DNA of 64,000 nt from Himantopus leucocephalus. Its lineage: Eukaryota > Chordata > Aves > Charadriiformes > Recurvirostridae. Location: the NCBI GenBank assembly GCA_003993805.1, contig RSEF01000004.1:24633505-24697504 (forward strand), written 5' to 3'. The notes under the pieces are model-generated. The model did no database searches, was not told the origin of the DNA, and saw only the letters and a list, made by a program, of their open reading frames with translations. Shown here in pieces: positions 25,567 through 37,588 of this stretch (positions are counted from its first letter, which is position 1; the number at the start of each line of letters is the position of its first letter). The position numbers were made by a program, and so were the translations under genes.

Positions 25567-27615
25567 GGTCAATGTACTGCATTATAATATAGCATATATT
25601 TTATTATCTTTTTTTTAAATAGTGTCAGAGAGTAGAGCAACAGAAGACTTTTTCCCTATTATTTTTGAGCCTTTTTCTAAAAATAAATCTTAGTTTAAAA
25701 GGAAATATCACTGACAAATCCAAAGGTTCCTTTCAAAGAGACTATTCAAACCCATATCACAGCTTTATAATAAATGATCATTCGAGACTTCTATTTTTCA
25801 CTGATTGTTTTAAACTTTGAACTCATCATTATAGTGGATAACTTTACATTCAGATACCATGTATTTGACCATTTAATAATGTTTATAATTTCAAGATAAC
25901 AAGTCTTCTTAGTGAAAACTGATATGCAGCTTAAAATTGATTGATTCTCATGCTTTATGTGAACTGTACACTATTACTATTTGTATCACAGCTGAATTCT
26001 GTATGGAATGGGAACAAGCAGGCTCTTAGTTTATTGGCATATTTGGGTTTTTTTTTTCCCATATTTTCTAACACAATCAGCCATAGCTCTCCTATGAGAG
26101 ATGTGCCTATAAGTTTACATGGCTTACATTACGTTATTAATCAGTGACAGATGTCTACTTCCACAGCATCACTCCCATGTTGCATACTTTTAACTTGTGA
26201 GACAGGAATATGGACAAGAATATGGAGTAATGCTAGAGTAATGCAATGACTACTGTTCCAAAAGAGACCTCACCCATACATAACACCAGGACGAATTTAC
26301 TGAATGCTAAGCTTTTCATAGACGATGATGACCACTTGTTCATTTCTAGAAAATTCACATTCACAGAGTTGGGTGTTAATTTTAGATATGTTGGCAATTT
26401 CAAATCTCATCTATGATTCTAAAATGTTTTTTATCAAAAGAAAAACCATCCAGAAATATTGCTGCTTCAAAAGCAAGCCCATAGGGTAACCACCTTTGCT
26501 CCCTTTGAAGTGAGGTTACTATTTAAAGAAAAGTGTCGTGATTTTAAGCAAGTTCCTACTGTCAGCACCATGTAAACAACATAACTCAAAAGGACTGGCA
26601 TGTTATGGCCAGCGTAATGAGGAAAGACTATGATTTATAGAACATGAAGAATGACTGACTGTGTCGCTTTACCAACGATACCTGTGGAACGAAGCGTAGA
26701 CAAGGGACAGTACAAAAAGAGCTTGAATTATTGCTAGAGTGCAGCATTTAAGGATTTTTCTCTAAATGTATGGGCAGCATGTAACACTTAAAAAAAACAC
26801 GTTATGCTGAAGGCAGAGGTCATCAAAGATTTGCGCAATAAACCAGCATATAATTGAGCTGGAGGATTCTGTGAAATTTGCAAGTGATTTAATGTCTTTG
26901 CTGCTCAATCATGAGTCATAAAGGAATTTACCAATATTTATTTTTCCCCAAAATATCAGCATTCTATACCTTGACTTTAATTTTTCCTATTCAAACTCTT
27001 AATAGTAAAGGGGTAATATTAAACAGAGGGTGTATTTAATCAGGAAAAAAAAACCCAAAACAAAACCAACCCTACGTAGCAGCTCAGAATTTCACTCTGG
27101 GTGCAGAAAAAACTTCTCACTGTTTTGGGGACTCTATAGACTATGGGGTTTTTTTCTTTTCTCTATTAAAGTAAGGGATCTTAAAAGTAAGTATGAAAAT
27201 CAGGTTTCCTGGCACTAGACAGTTCAGAAATGCCTGAAAAAATTTTCAAATTATTCTCAGTGCTTTGTAAAAGAACAAACTATGTATCTGAAAATATATT
27301 TTACCTTTATTAGCCTGCACTAAAGCTTTACGCTTTTATTTAAACCTTCCCCCTGACTTTTACGAAATTTTACCATTAATTGACCAAAAAATATTTTTTC
27401 TGGTAAATAATTTTGCATTGAAACAGTACTTTCAGTTGACCTTTCCTGAAAAGCCTGTATGATGCTGAGATGTTGTTTTGTGCAAATTATCTCTGAAGAA
27501 ATCAATCATGTAAATCAGGCTTCCAAAAGACTATTAAAAATTTTTGGAATAGATAATTTTTTTTATATTTCTTAAAATTTCTCTGTTTGTTTTCATTAAT
27601 TTACCTGTCCCTGCA
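25567..27615. other. Unique AT-rich noncoding DNA
   Basis: Nothing recognisable beyond short A and T runs. Frames of 61-68 codons (25941-26147 plus, 27030-27218 plus, 27320-27505 minus) carry no domain. Confidence 0.55.
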
Positions 27616-27665
27616 TTGTGAATGTGAGGAAAAATTCACCTTGTGAATGCGAGGAAAAATCTCTC
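27616..27665. repeat. 25-bp tandem duplication, two diverged copies
   Basis: Units start at 27616 and 27641. Both read TTGTGAATG, then T or C, then GAGGAAAAAT, and diverge over the last few bases. This is an older local duplication than the one at 25.5 kb. Confidence 0.85.
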
Positions 27666-29285
27666 ACAGTCCTGTATTTCTATGAATAACTTTTCTTCTT
27701 TCAAAACCTGATATTTGTTGTTTGAGTTAAGCATTGTAAATGGAAAAAAAAAGTGCAGCATGAGACATACATTTAGAATGGACTTCTGAGAAAAGGATGC
27801 ACTTTATACACAAACATGAGAAAAATAACAGTTGATACGAATTCTACGAATAGATTTTGCTATGTTGCTTTATTTTCAGCATGACAATGCCTATGTGTTT
27901 TTCTACAGAGGCCATCACAAAGGGTTAACAAATTGTTAGGTTCAAAATTGCCATCTGCAAAAAAGGTTATAGGTTGTCTTATGCCATTAGGTTTCCTGAG
28001 AAACTCAGTGATTTCCATTTGTTTCCATTTTTTGCAGGTCCCTTTTAAGGCGAGCACTGAACACTCAGAACCAGCAAACCAACCATGACTTTCCTTTTCC
28101 CACCTTGCTGCCCCAAATGCCAGCTGCATTCTAGCGCCCAACTGATTTTGATGCTTGTGTCCCTGCTACTGTGGAGCACAACGGAATGTCCTGTTTACCA
28201 GTACAGTGTGTTCCACAATTTTCCCTCATCAAACTGAAGTCATCTTGCTTGAAAAACAGAGAACCATAATACAAAAACAATGAACACAAACTGCAGTGAA
28301 AGTCATACCTAAAAAAAAAAAATGCAGAGAGAAGCTGTAAGAGTTTGAAACGTTGCAACAGGCGGTTCCATCACATAAATTGGAAATGTGGCTAAAATAT
28401 TAAAATGTTGAAGAGAATACTTTTTAAAGTGTGTACATTAGATATGTGACTAGAGCTAATGACAAATATCTCATATTTTGGAGAAATAGATAATACAGAA
28501 AATATAAGTAACAATCACGCTTAAAATTAATGTAATAGTAATAGCATTCTTAGCATTTTTAATCAAACTACAAAAGTACGCACACACTTGTTGTATAATA
28601 GGGAGTAAGCTCTGACTCATAATATTCTTGACTGTTTGAGCCGAAATAATATTGAGAACTACAGTGAGAATCCAAAGCCTACCAAAGTATTTCAGCCCAA
28701 TGATGATTTGATTTAGAGTTTACACCATGTGTGATCTCTGAGTCAGTTGTTTTGCAACCACTTTGTCTTAATTTTTTAAAAAATAACCTTTCCATTTCCC
28801 CTTCAGAGATTCAGATGATGTTATTCCACTTGATGCCTGTTAAAATTTATGTTCACTTCCATAGGATTATTATTGTTAACAGCGGCATAAGCATCTTCTT
28901 CACTGCAGCAGCTAGGGATCATAACCATATATGAAGTCTTCACTGCGGAGGGCATTGTGAAAACACAGAATTAAAAGAAAAACCACCCTCCTCATAACTG
29001 TTTTTGTAAATATCAAACAAGAAGTAGATGGGGAGATAGAGCTAAGGGGAACCAACGAGAAAAAAACATGTCCATTTGTCATAGCCTCTAGCCTCGGTAC
29101 CCTGTCTGCTCTGCCGAGTCCTCTGGGCAAAGAGCTTTGACAGAGGAACTGAAGGCAGTAACTTTTCAAACCCTTTGCCTCCCGCGCCTATTTACTGCAC
29201 ACACCAGTCTCTCCCTGTATATGGAGTGGGAGAAAAAATAAAAAGCTTTTATCCAAGAGAAAAATAACAAGCGGATATAGGCCAG
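27666..29285. other. Unique noncoding DNA
   Basis: No gene recognised. Minus-strand frames at 27860-28141 (93 codons), 28131-28358 (75) and 28912-29169 (85) show no known domain. Confidence 0.5.
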
Positions 29286-29640
29286 GACTGGGGGCCGGCC
29301 CGAGGTGGGAATCAACACTGCATTGGTGATAAGTGGAAGGGGGCAGACCTTGAACAGCCTTGAAAACAGAGAAGGACCTCTAATCTGATGTTACAGAAAG
29401 CAGGCAGAAGCAAAGTGCTGCACGCAGGAAATTGTTATGTCAAAACCAATGGACTAACAGAGTGTTCTGTAGATCGTATTAGAAGGTACTGAGCAACGCA
29501 AGGAGGCTATGATGGTTTTTGTTTTAAAGCAAGAAACTTGTATCTCTCCACCCTCACAAATTCTTGTAGTTAAGGTTTAGAAAGCAGCCTCAGATCCATG
29601 GGATCTATTAGATCTATGGCCTTAGGGACAGAGGTGGCTG
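29286..29640 (+). repeat. Possible ancient interspersed repeat remnant
   Basis: Words such as GACCTTGAACAGCCTTGAAAA, the later TGATGTTACAGAAAGCAGGC and the run after AACAGAGTGTTCTGTAG resemble, from memory, the 5' part of an old repeat widespread in amniote genomes. The match is weak and I cannot name the family securely. The segment at 41.2-42.0 kb may be a later part of the same family in the same orientation. Confidence 0.22.
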
Positions 29641-29967
29641 TCAGAGTTACAGGTTTGGAGGTGGTACACTGCAGCTTGGTGCAGAGGTGACAGTGGGGTG
29701 CCAGGGACCGTGGAGGGAGGCATTGGTGAGAGGTGGCACACCCCTGACTCTACGCTCAGAACTCAGAAAGATTTCAAAACTGCTGAACCGGCACAGAGGA
29801 AAGCTGACGGCACCTGTGTAGAAGGCAAGGAGCCTGAACAACCATCAGCAGCATTGTGACTCTTTCAGAGGTTGGGTGTCTTGGCTTTGGCTGAATTTCT
29901 ACAAATGTGCAAAACAAAAACCTGATTTTTTTAATCCCTGTGCAAGGGCACCAAATTCATCCTCCTG
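29641..29967. other. Unrecognised noncoding sequence
   Basis: GC-raised sequence between two possible old repeat remnants. A 64-codon minus frame (29647-29841) shows no domain. Confidence 0.4.
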
Positions 29968-30280
29968 AGAAAAGATCAAAGGATTTGGGTTGCTTAGCTT
30001 AAAGGAGAGGAGAGCAAGGGGGAGCGAGACAGTTTTAGAAGCCCTTCTAATGCCTAATGTCTATCATGGATAAAAGAAAATAAATTTCCTTCAATTCCAC
30101 GAAAGAAGATTCAAATTAGGTACTAGAGAAAAACTACTGAAAGGCAGGGAGACTTTTTCTCTAGAGTGCCCACTAATGAAGGTCTTTGGCTTATTAGAAA
30201 CACCTGCAAGGTAGGACAGAGACATCTAGTGGGAGGGGGCAGGCTAGACGGTGTTCTGAGGTCTCTGTGCTGGAATTCTT
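29968..30280 (+). mobile_element. Highly diverged CR1/L3-like LINE 3' end
   Basis: The order of weakly preserved blocks follows the 3' end of old CR1-clade LINEs. They are, in order: AAAGGAGAGGAGAGCAAGGG (the region usually reading like an AAAAGAGAAGACTGAGGGG motif); ACAGTTTTAGAAG; AGATTCAAATTAGGTACTAG followed by AAAAAC; ACACCTGCAAGG; GGGGGCAGGCTAGACGGT; and GAGGTCTCTGTGCTGGAATT at the end, where typical copies read a GAGGTCCCTTCCAG block. The copy predates the sharper CR1 copies elsewhere in this window. Frames are destroyed. The alternative is coincidence, but the collinear order of blocks argues against it. Confidence 0.5.
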
Positions 30281-31767
30281 CTTCAGCCACCCCAGTCGAA
30301 AGACCAGAGATCTATGATTTGATTAGACAACTTTGAAAAGACATCAAGGCTTCATTTGAAGTCTAAAAGCAATGGAGAATCCTATTAAAGTTTGTTCTTA
30401 TCCATCTCCACTGCTAAAAATATGTCTGCCGTACTTTTCATTTGAATTATTCAAGCTTTAATGTGTAGCCTTTGGTCTTTCGTTTGTTTGGTCCATCAAC
30501 TACCTTCATTTGTCATCTTGAGATATTTATAATTTAATGCTTCAAAAGATTGTATACACATACATATCAGAACTAGTACCATTTTAAATATTAGTATTCA
30601 TATTGGTACAGCAATATTTTTCTAATATTAAATATTAAAGTACTCACAGGTTGAGAAAGTCCAATTTCAGCATTATATCCCCAAAAATCTTTTTTAATAA
30701 ATGCAGCTAGCGTAGAAGACTGAGAAGAAATAAGATTCAGTCTTGTGACTTAAAATGTGCCCAACATCCACTTGGTATAAACAGCTTTTGCAGAGACAAA
30801 GATATAATGAGCTAACTGAAGGGAAACCCTGAGGAAAAAAATACTCAAAGCATCCTTCAATAACAGGAGAAACAGGACTGCACACAGACAGCAATGCGAA
30901 TAAGGTCGCAAGTGTCTGCATGAGTTGCAGCTCTTCCATTAACTGAAAAGAAGAAACTCCATTTTTGCATTGGTTGAAGTGAGCAGTACCGAATTAACTT
31001 TGTGACATAATGCATGCTGGAATAGATTTATATGGCTTCTTTTAATAATGATACAAACGTATAAATCCAAGGGTATAGGCCATCTTGTCCTAATATAAAG
31101 TGAAATTATCAAATAGAGGATAATGGGGAATGACTGTGAAACTCATGTGAATGTAAGTTTCTGTGACTGAACCTGGGACCAACATGGAGAAGAAAACCTG
31201 CTGAGAATTTTAAAAAGGTCATTCAAAGAAGGAGGAGGAAAAAGGGAGGGAGATTTTGGATCAGAAATTAAAAAAAATCTATTTTTCATTTTGGAAGGAA
31301 TTCTAATTTCACCCTTGTCTCAATACATCAAGGACAGCATCAAGGTTTTGTTTCACCTCCCCTATATTAATGAAAAATAATATGCATCATTCAGATGCAC
31401 AACCAAAGGTATAGGCACAATATTTTACATGCAAGGGATTACGTTTGGTTTTGTCTTACTAAGTCCAGCCATCAACTAAAAATCACTGCTATGATACAGA
31501 TTAGGTGCAAAAATCTCTTGATAAGGAGTTTCTTGTCCTTTCTGTCACCCTTAATTTCAACACTTGGACTACTGGACTTTCTAGTATATTATAGCAGCAG
31601 GGTCTGAAGCCTTCTTAGCATTTCCAGTTCTCATAGTGAGTTGTACAACTCTACTTGAAGAATCTCTACTTAATATGCTCAAATTTGGGAGCCATTTGTA
31701 AAACACCACATTCAAAACAACGTAAGGATGGTATAAGTGAACGATGTTGATGAAGAACTACAAAGGA
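30281..31767. other. Unique AT-rich noncoding DNA
   Basis: No gene or repeat recognised. An 81-codon minus frame (30694-30939) and a 70-codon plus frame (31395-31607) are without known domains. Confidence 0.55.
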
Positions 31768-32538
31768 CTGCACTATTTCAACAAGGCCAAGTTCAGGGTC
31801 CTGCACCCGGGCTGGGGCAATCCCCAATATCAATACAGGCTGTGGGATGAATTGATTGAGAGCAGCCCTGCTGAGAAGGACTTGGGGGTGGATGAAAAAT
31901 TGGGCATGAGCCAGCAATGCGCGCTCACAGCCCAGAAAGCCAACCGTATCCTGGACTGCATAAAAGGAAGCGTGGCCAGCAGGTCAAGGGAGGGGATTTT
32001 CCTCTTGTTAGAACCCACCTGGACTACTGCATCCAGTTCTGGGGCCCCCAGTACAAGAAAGACATGGACCTGTTAGAGGTCCCAGAGGAGGGCCATGAAA
32101 ATGGTCAGAAAGCTGTAACACCTCTCCTATGAGGACAGGCTGGGAGAGTTGGGGTTGTTCAGCCTGGAGAAGAGAAGGCTCCAGGGAGACCTTATTGCAG
32201 CTTTTCAGTACTTAAAGGGTACTTAAGACAGAGAGAGACTTTTTTTGAAGGTCTGTAGTGACAGGACAAGGGGCAATGGTTTTAAAGTGAAAGAGGGTAA
32301 ATTTAGATTGGACATGAGGACAAAATTTTTTGCAATGAGGGTAGCAAGACACTGGAACAGGTTGTCCAAAGAAGTTGTGGATGCCCTATCCCTGGAAGTG
32401 TTCAAAGTTAGGTTGGATGATGCTTGGAGCAACCTGGTCTATTGAAAGATGTCCCTGCCCGTGACAGGGGGTGTTGGATGATCCTTAAGGATGATCCTTA
32501 AAGATCCTTTTCACCCCAAACCTTCCCATAATTCTATT
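31768..32538 (+). mobile_element. CR1 LINE, 5'-truncated, with broken ORF2 C-terminus
   Basis: A 5'-truncated CR1 retrotransposon of about 770 bases. The C-terminal part of ORF2, the polypeptide carrying endonuclease and reverse transcriptase upstream of this region, is recognisable in three frames. The first reads [15 protein letters not shown] and SVASRSRE, then shifts near 32010 to [20 protein letters not shown], and shifts again near 32075. The segment from 32245 to 32445 contains GNGFK, RHWNRLSKEVVD and SLEVF, the conserved end of ORF2. The frame lacks two codons in the DLGV-DEKL region. The 3' tail (about 32450-32538) is degenerate and ends in a single ATTCTATT-like octamer. No target-site duplication is visible, as expected for CR1. 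The copy is dead. Confidence 0.95.
32476..32501. repeat. 13-bp perfect tandem duplication inside CR1 tail
   Basis: GGATGATCCTTAA occurs twice in succession within the CR1 3' region, where other copies have it once. It is a copy-specific slippage event. Confidence 0.9.
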
Positions 32539-34213
32539 TGTTTTCTAAAAAAACTATGAAAAGGTTAAGAATAGAATTCATGATGATGACCATATACTAT
32601 ATGTACCTATGGATAATCTCTTAATTTATCTCCCAAGTTTACAACGAAATTGTAAAACTGAATAGCTACTATGATAACTTACACTGAAGCCAAATATCAC
32701 CAAAAAAAGTAATGGTAAAGATAAGAATTATTGTTAGAGATGAATCGACACTGGATTTTTATTCACTTAGTTTTCTTAGCTAATTTTATTTCACTTGCAC
32801 TTATTCCTTCAGTCACTGTCTATAAATCTTTAGGTCCTCAAATATTGCTAAATAAATTATATAAAATTATAAAGTTCCATGAAGAGTAGCTACATAAATA
32901 TAGTCTGCTTTCCAATTTCCACAGCCATATTTTGTTCTTTGACAAAAACATCGCATTAGTTTTCAGAAAACAAAGTACCTTAATGTTTTATTTTATTTTT
33001 CCTCTCAGAAAGGAAAGGAATAAAAAGAAAAACACATGCTGGGAAGTAAAAGAGAAACTAACTAAAAAATAAAGGCTGTTCATACGGACAAACTGTTCCT
33101 CAATGAAAGTAACAAATAAACCAATGAAAAGAATTTAGCTATTCCTCTTCAGGACTCAGGAGGAATGATCTAATATTTACCAAATGCAAATGATTTCCAA
33201 GCTCCAGCCATAAGATCTGCAAATCCAGATTTCTTTCAATCTATATGTTTTTATTTCACTTCTAGAGCAACTGGAGCAGGGATTTTTAGCTCTGTGAAAT
33301 GTTAGGAGCTTCATCAAGAAGTTGAAACTCTGTACTTGTTTTACTGGGCACCAAAATACTACCTTTTGCTTCGTCATAATAAAAGCTCAGAAGCTCCTAA
33401 CGAAATTATATTTTTGATAATTATGTCTCCTGTTAATTGAAAAATATTCCCACATCCATAATCCTTTTGGCAGATACTGATCTCTGCTTCTTACAATATC
33501 TGTTGTTCAAGATAAATGATGTCATCTATGATACAACTCTGATCTTGATTAGGGTCTCCAATGTAAAGGAGGCTTTGATCAATAATATTTTGCAGATCTT
33601 ACAAAACTGTGGAAATATAGTGGCCCTTGCATAAAGTGTCTGGCAGTAGCTGAAAAGTCCAGTGATCCCAACACCCTCTGGTACAAAAAGCTGTCTGTGC
33701 AATGAGCGGAGTTGCCTCAGTTCAATAGGGAGTGAAATCAGTGCCTTGGTACTTGGAGAAAGTCTCCAATGGCTGCAAATCCTCTATTGCCACATTATTC
33801 ATTTCCCTCCCTAAAAACACCCTTGCAGCTGTTTTATTCACTCTGCAGAAAGCCTCTTCTCCAGATGGCGTGGGTAGCCTACCGCAGACTGACGCCAAAT
33901 CAGATCCCGATGCAGGAGGTCCAGGGCCAAGCAAAGAGTGAAAGAAAATTTGGTCTCCTCTGAAAATGTGGAACGCCCTTGTGAAAGACACAGAAAGCGA
34001 TTATCATTTCAGGGAGAGAGTTACTATTCTCGTCTGGATCATAAAAACATCAGTGAAGGGTTACAGCATTTAATTTTCTCTTTGCTCTTGCTTTTCAAAG
34101 TTTGCATAACTACTTATTCCCATTGGGTTAGATGAACTAGAGCTGAAGTACATGAAAATTACCTTGTGTTTCTTCAGCGTCAGTTGGCCTGTGGGGATAA
34201 AGCCTTTTGGCTT
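32539..34213. other. Unique noncoding DNA
   Basis: AT-rich up to about 33.4 kb, then more balanced composition. 33722-33991 is open for 89 codons on the minus strand and for 64-69 codons in two plus frames (33732-33941, 33769-33963), again without recognisable domains. An undetected exon or conserved element at 33.6-34.0 kb cannot be excluded. Confidence 0.45.
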
Positions 34214-34275
34214 CACTAGAGCTATTGGGGCCAATTCTGCGCTAACCTGTACCCTGTGCAATCACCTTGATGTCA
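34214..34275. repeat. Possible fragment of an old archosaur palindromic element
   Basis: GGGGCCAATTCTGCGCTAAC followed by a CCTGTACCCTGTGCAA stretch resembles the arm of palindromic repeats common in reptile genomes, which often start GGGCCAAATTCTGC. Only about 60 bases are involved, so this is tentative. Confidence 0.2.
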
Positions 34276-34293
34276 ACAAGACCAAGCAAGGTG

Positions 34294-34325
34294 CGTGCCG
34301 GGGAAGACAGCGACGTCGATGCTCG
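34294..34325. other. Small CpG cluster
   Basis: Six CpG dinucleotides lie in 32 bases, in a window where CpG is otherwise rare. It is too short to be a CpG island. It sits about 180 bases before the candidate conserved element at 34.48 kb. Confidence 0.6.
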
Positions 34326-34479
34326 GTTATGCAATACTCTTGGGGAGGTTTTTCACTTGCCATAGTGCATACAGCTGGGAAGGCCATTCATTAACAGTAT
34401 TTCTTTCAGGATCGCTCTGAACTCAGGATGTCTTTTCTTTTTGGAGTGGTGAAAAAACAAGTGCCCTATTATTACAGTT
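34326..34479. other. Spacer before the candidate conserved element
   Basis: About 150 bases of ordinary sequence. It includes the end of an 80-codon plus frame (34152-34394) with no known domain. Confidence 0.4.
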
Positions 34480-34764
34480 GTTGACACTGCCTTTTATTGG
34501 CATGAATAGAGATTATTTGGACAGCAGCAGTAAATGATGTGCAGTAAATCAATCAGGCCAAATTGGCAGAGTTTATTAACTGAAGAGACAACAGTGTTTT
34601 TCATCTGAAAATAAATGCGCACAATGTGGTAGCTATTGTTGCTGTTTGCACGGGGCGAGCCTTTTCATGGTTTTGATCCACGAACATGAATGGGGGAGCA
34701 TTTAATTGTGGGATGCCTTTCAGAGAACGCACATTTTAAAACAACAAACATTTCTCCTGGTAAA
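34480..34764. promoter_or_regulatory. Candidate conserved noncoding element (enhancer-like)
   Basis: This stretch has no repeats, no long homopolymers and no long open frame, and is dense in developmental-factor-like words. Examples are ATCAATCA at 34548-34555 (PBX/HOX-like), AATTGG, TTTATTAAC, TAGCTATTGTTGC and TTTAATTGTGGG. The texture is that of vertebrate ultraconserved or enhancer elements, which often sit in gene deserts. I have no alignment to prove conservation; this is pattern judgement only. Confidence 0.3.
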
Positions 34765-37255
34765 ACAAATGACAGATTCTGTAATTATTTCTTCATGTAC
34801 CACTGAATGGTCTAATAAGGAAGTCCTTATTTTCTGCTACAAAACATGCATCTAATGAATATCCCAGCTCCTAAACTTCAGGTCCTAATGTTCCTTAATA
34901 TACCACACAGAATCCTATATTTTGTGTGTTAATCTAATGCTGTATTTTACTAATCTTTGACACAAGGGGATGTGGAGGACTTGCTGCAACACTAGGATTC
35001 TACGTCCAAAGTTCTCACCTTACAAAACAAAGGTACTAGATTAACTGGAATGAACCTGCCAGCAACCAGGTCCATTTGTCATTAAACTGAAAGAGCTGCT
35101 GGTTTTTCCTCTTCTTCTGATTTCCTCTGGGTTTGGAACCTGCTTGAAAAAACTTATAGGTCTCTGTAGCAGTTGAGACTATAATTACATAATCTTTTGG
35201 AATACCGAGGATAAAACTAAATTGAGTTTATTTTTTTTTCTGCACTTAAAATAGGCATAGCAGAATAGTTAAATCTCACTATTAATGAGGTCCAATGTGC
35301 ATGATGTACCATTACATCAGTGTGGCAACCTCAGCTCAATCTTGTACCAGCCACACACCGTGGTCACTGATTCTGCTACTAGAAACAAGGAGTAATTATC
35401 TTTGTAGCTTAGCCGTATCCCCAAACATAAGAAGCTATGCCACAATTAAGACTTTATTGGCAATATATTTATCTTTTGCCAATTGTTAGCCGAGCAATTC
35501 TTTTCACGTTGCTCAGTGATATAGCTGCTTTGGTAAAAGACGTTGGCACAGAGCAGGTCTGAGGAGTTAAGACAACAGCTGGGAGAAGAATCCTGAGGGA
35601 ACAACGCTGCTTCTGATGTACAGACCTAACCTCTCTGCTGACGGTTTTCCTGCAGAATTCAGCAAGTTGCCTTCAGAAAGTAACTCAAGGAAAAGATTTT
35701 TTTAATTATGTTTACCACCCTTAGGTAAATATATATATTATTCATGAATAAAAGACCCAGCTCTTTTTATATCACACTAACCGTAAGATAAATGGTTGCT
35801 CAGGAGTCTTAATGTACTACCTCATTCAGTGACTGCTCTATAAAAACTCCTTTAATTTTCCCCTGTAACTCAACTTGGTCACAATTCATTCTAAGCAATT
35901 TTCTGTTCTAGGAAACGAGTTTGTATAACGGTGCACTTGTTCTTTGTGTCATTCAGACACTTGAAAATGTCAATCTGCTAATGTTCATTTTTTTCGTCAT
36001 TAGATTCTTTTTTCTCTACTGTTTCTAATCACCAAAAATACTTCTTTCATGCAGCTCAGGACCTATTTAAGTGCCACCTCTATTATTCTTTCGAAACAGA
36101 AGGAATGAGTGATTAGAAACTCATATTAATTATCCTTGTACAGATGAGAGGGTAGAACCAAACACAGGCTTTACAAGAGTGGATGGAATTATATTAAGAA
36201 TTTTTATCACTCATCCTTCTATTTTAAACTGTTGTCTAATACTACACTGAATAAAAAATTAAGTCAGTCAAGGTAAAGCTTTCAATTCCTTTCTTAAAAA
36301 TGATACTTTCTTCTAAATTTTTACTCTGTCATTTAAAAAAAATGCTATTAATGACCTCAAGTTTTGTAAGAAGTTTAGAAAGCAACAAGTCATCCTACGT
36401 TGACCACCTCCTAGCAGACACTTGCACAATACATTGATACAGTTATCAACTAAGATAAAATGTCCACTTACTTCTGAAACCAAGATTCCAGTAATAATTG
36501 TCTCCCTTTCATTTCAACGAAGACTAGAAAGGGCAGGAAAAGATTTCAAACCCAAAAATACGGAAGAATTCTCCTTTTTCAAGATTAACAAGTTTCTTAA
36601 TTATGCACTTATTAAGAATTAACCCTGGAAAAAAAGAGTATTCGAAACCCCTGCATTTTTAAATTTCCCTTTCTCACTACCTTCCTCAATGAAAAAAACA
36701 ACAGCACATAACTGAAAATGAAAATTGCCTAAAATAAATACAGTATAAGTCCCCACTGGTTCTTAGGAGATAATTTCAAATAGATTACTATATTAAAGAT
36801 ATCTGAAGCTGTTCTGCAAAATGAGAACTATCAGTAAGCCAAGGATATTGCGATTTCAGTTTCGCTTAGGCACCTACTACAGGAGTGCTAACCTGTAGTT
36901 TCTCCTCCACTGACACGTGCTCAGCATCCTGAACTGCCTATAGGATTGGGTTTTTTTGCCCCATTCAAGCCTAACCACAGCTGAATGGAGAATGCAATTA
37001 ATGTGTCTTCAGATACAAGAGAAGCAGCTAAGCCCACCATTGCACCTGACTCATTATTCCTGAACTATAATTTCCAGCTAGAAAATGACAAGAACAATGC
37101 TGAAACAAAAACCTACAAAGCAGGATCCTCACTTCATATACTGAGTGTTCCCTGTTACTAAATTAAGGTATGGTGCTACTAAAGTAAACTTACATAAATG
37201 AGCTTGATATCAGCACATTTGCAAGGTCTTCCTGGGCTTTTTTTTCTTTTTTTCT
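34765..37255. other. Unique AT-rich noncoding DNA
   Basis: No gene or repeat recognised. A short AT dinucleotide run is near 35726-35740. Frames of 64-66 codons are chance-like. 36840-37110 has a more complex texture, including a TGACTCATT AP-1-like word, but nothing that supports a call. Confidence 0.5.
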
Positions 37256-37588
37256 TTAGACAATGTCAACGATATTTGTAGCTTCGGAACTGCAGCTTGC
37301 CAGGCTGCTGCTGGCAGGACCAACCGAGGCCTGAAGGTCTCTGGCGCAAGTGACACTCTCTTGCTCCCTGGCAGTGGATGACAGTTGAGTGGCCGGAGCC
37401 CTACAGCGTGCCTCTGCAAGGAAACTCAAAAATGCATGGATCTTATTACAGCAAGATACTCTGTTTTTCCACCGCAGCTCAGGCTCGCACATCTGTGCCC
37501 AATGTTTATCTTCGGCCCCAGCTGGCGTACCAGAAATGTTGCTGCTGACTGTGTTTCCTGCCTTGTCCTCTTTAGACCTCAGATTCAA
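37256..37588 (-). other. GC-raised open segment with acceptor-like site, unrecognised
   Basis: On the minus strand a frame stays open for 110 codons and ends at a TAA just before an A-rich run. Within it, TTTTTGAGTTTCCTTGCAG is a good splice-acceptor-like sequence. Its AG falls at 37415-37414 and is followed by GC-richer sequence with several CpG to the stop. This could be a terminal exon of an unknown transcript, coding or noncoding. The predicted peptide (SSLASC, ATNIVDIV at the end) matches no family I know, and plus frames of 70-75 codons overlap it. I do not call a gene. Confidence 0.12.
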
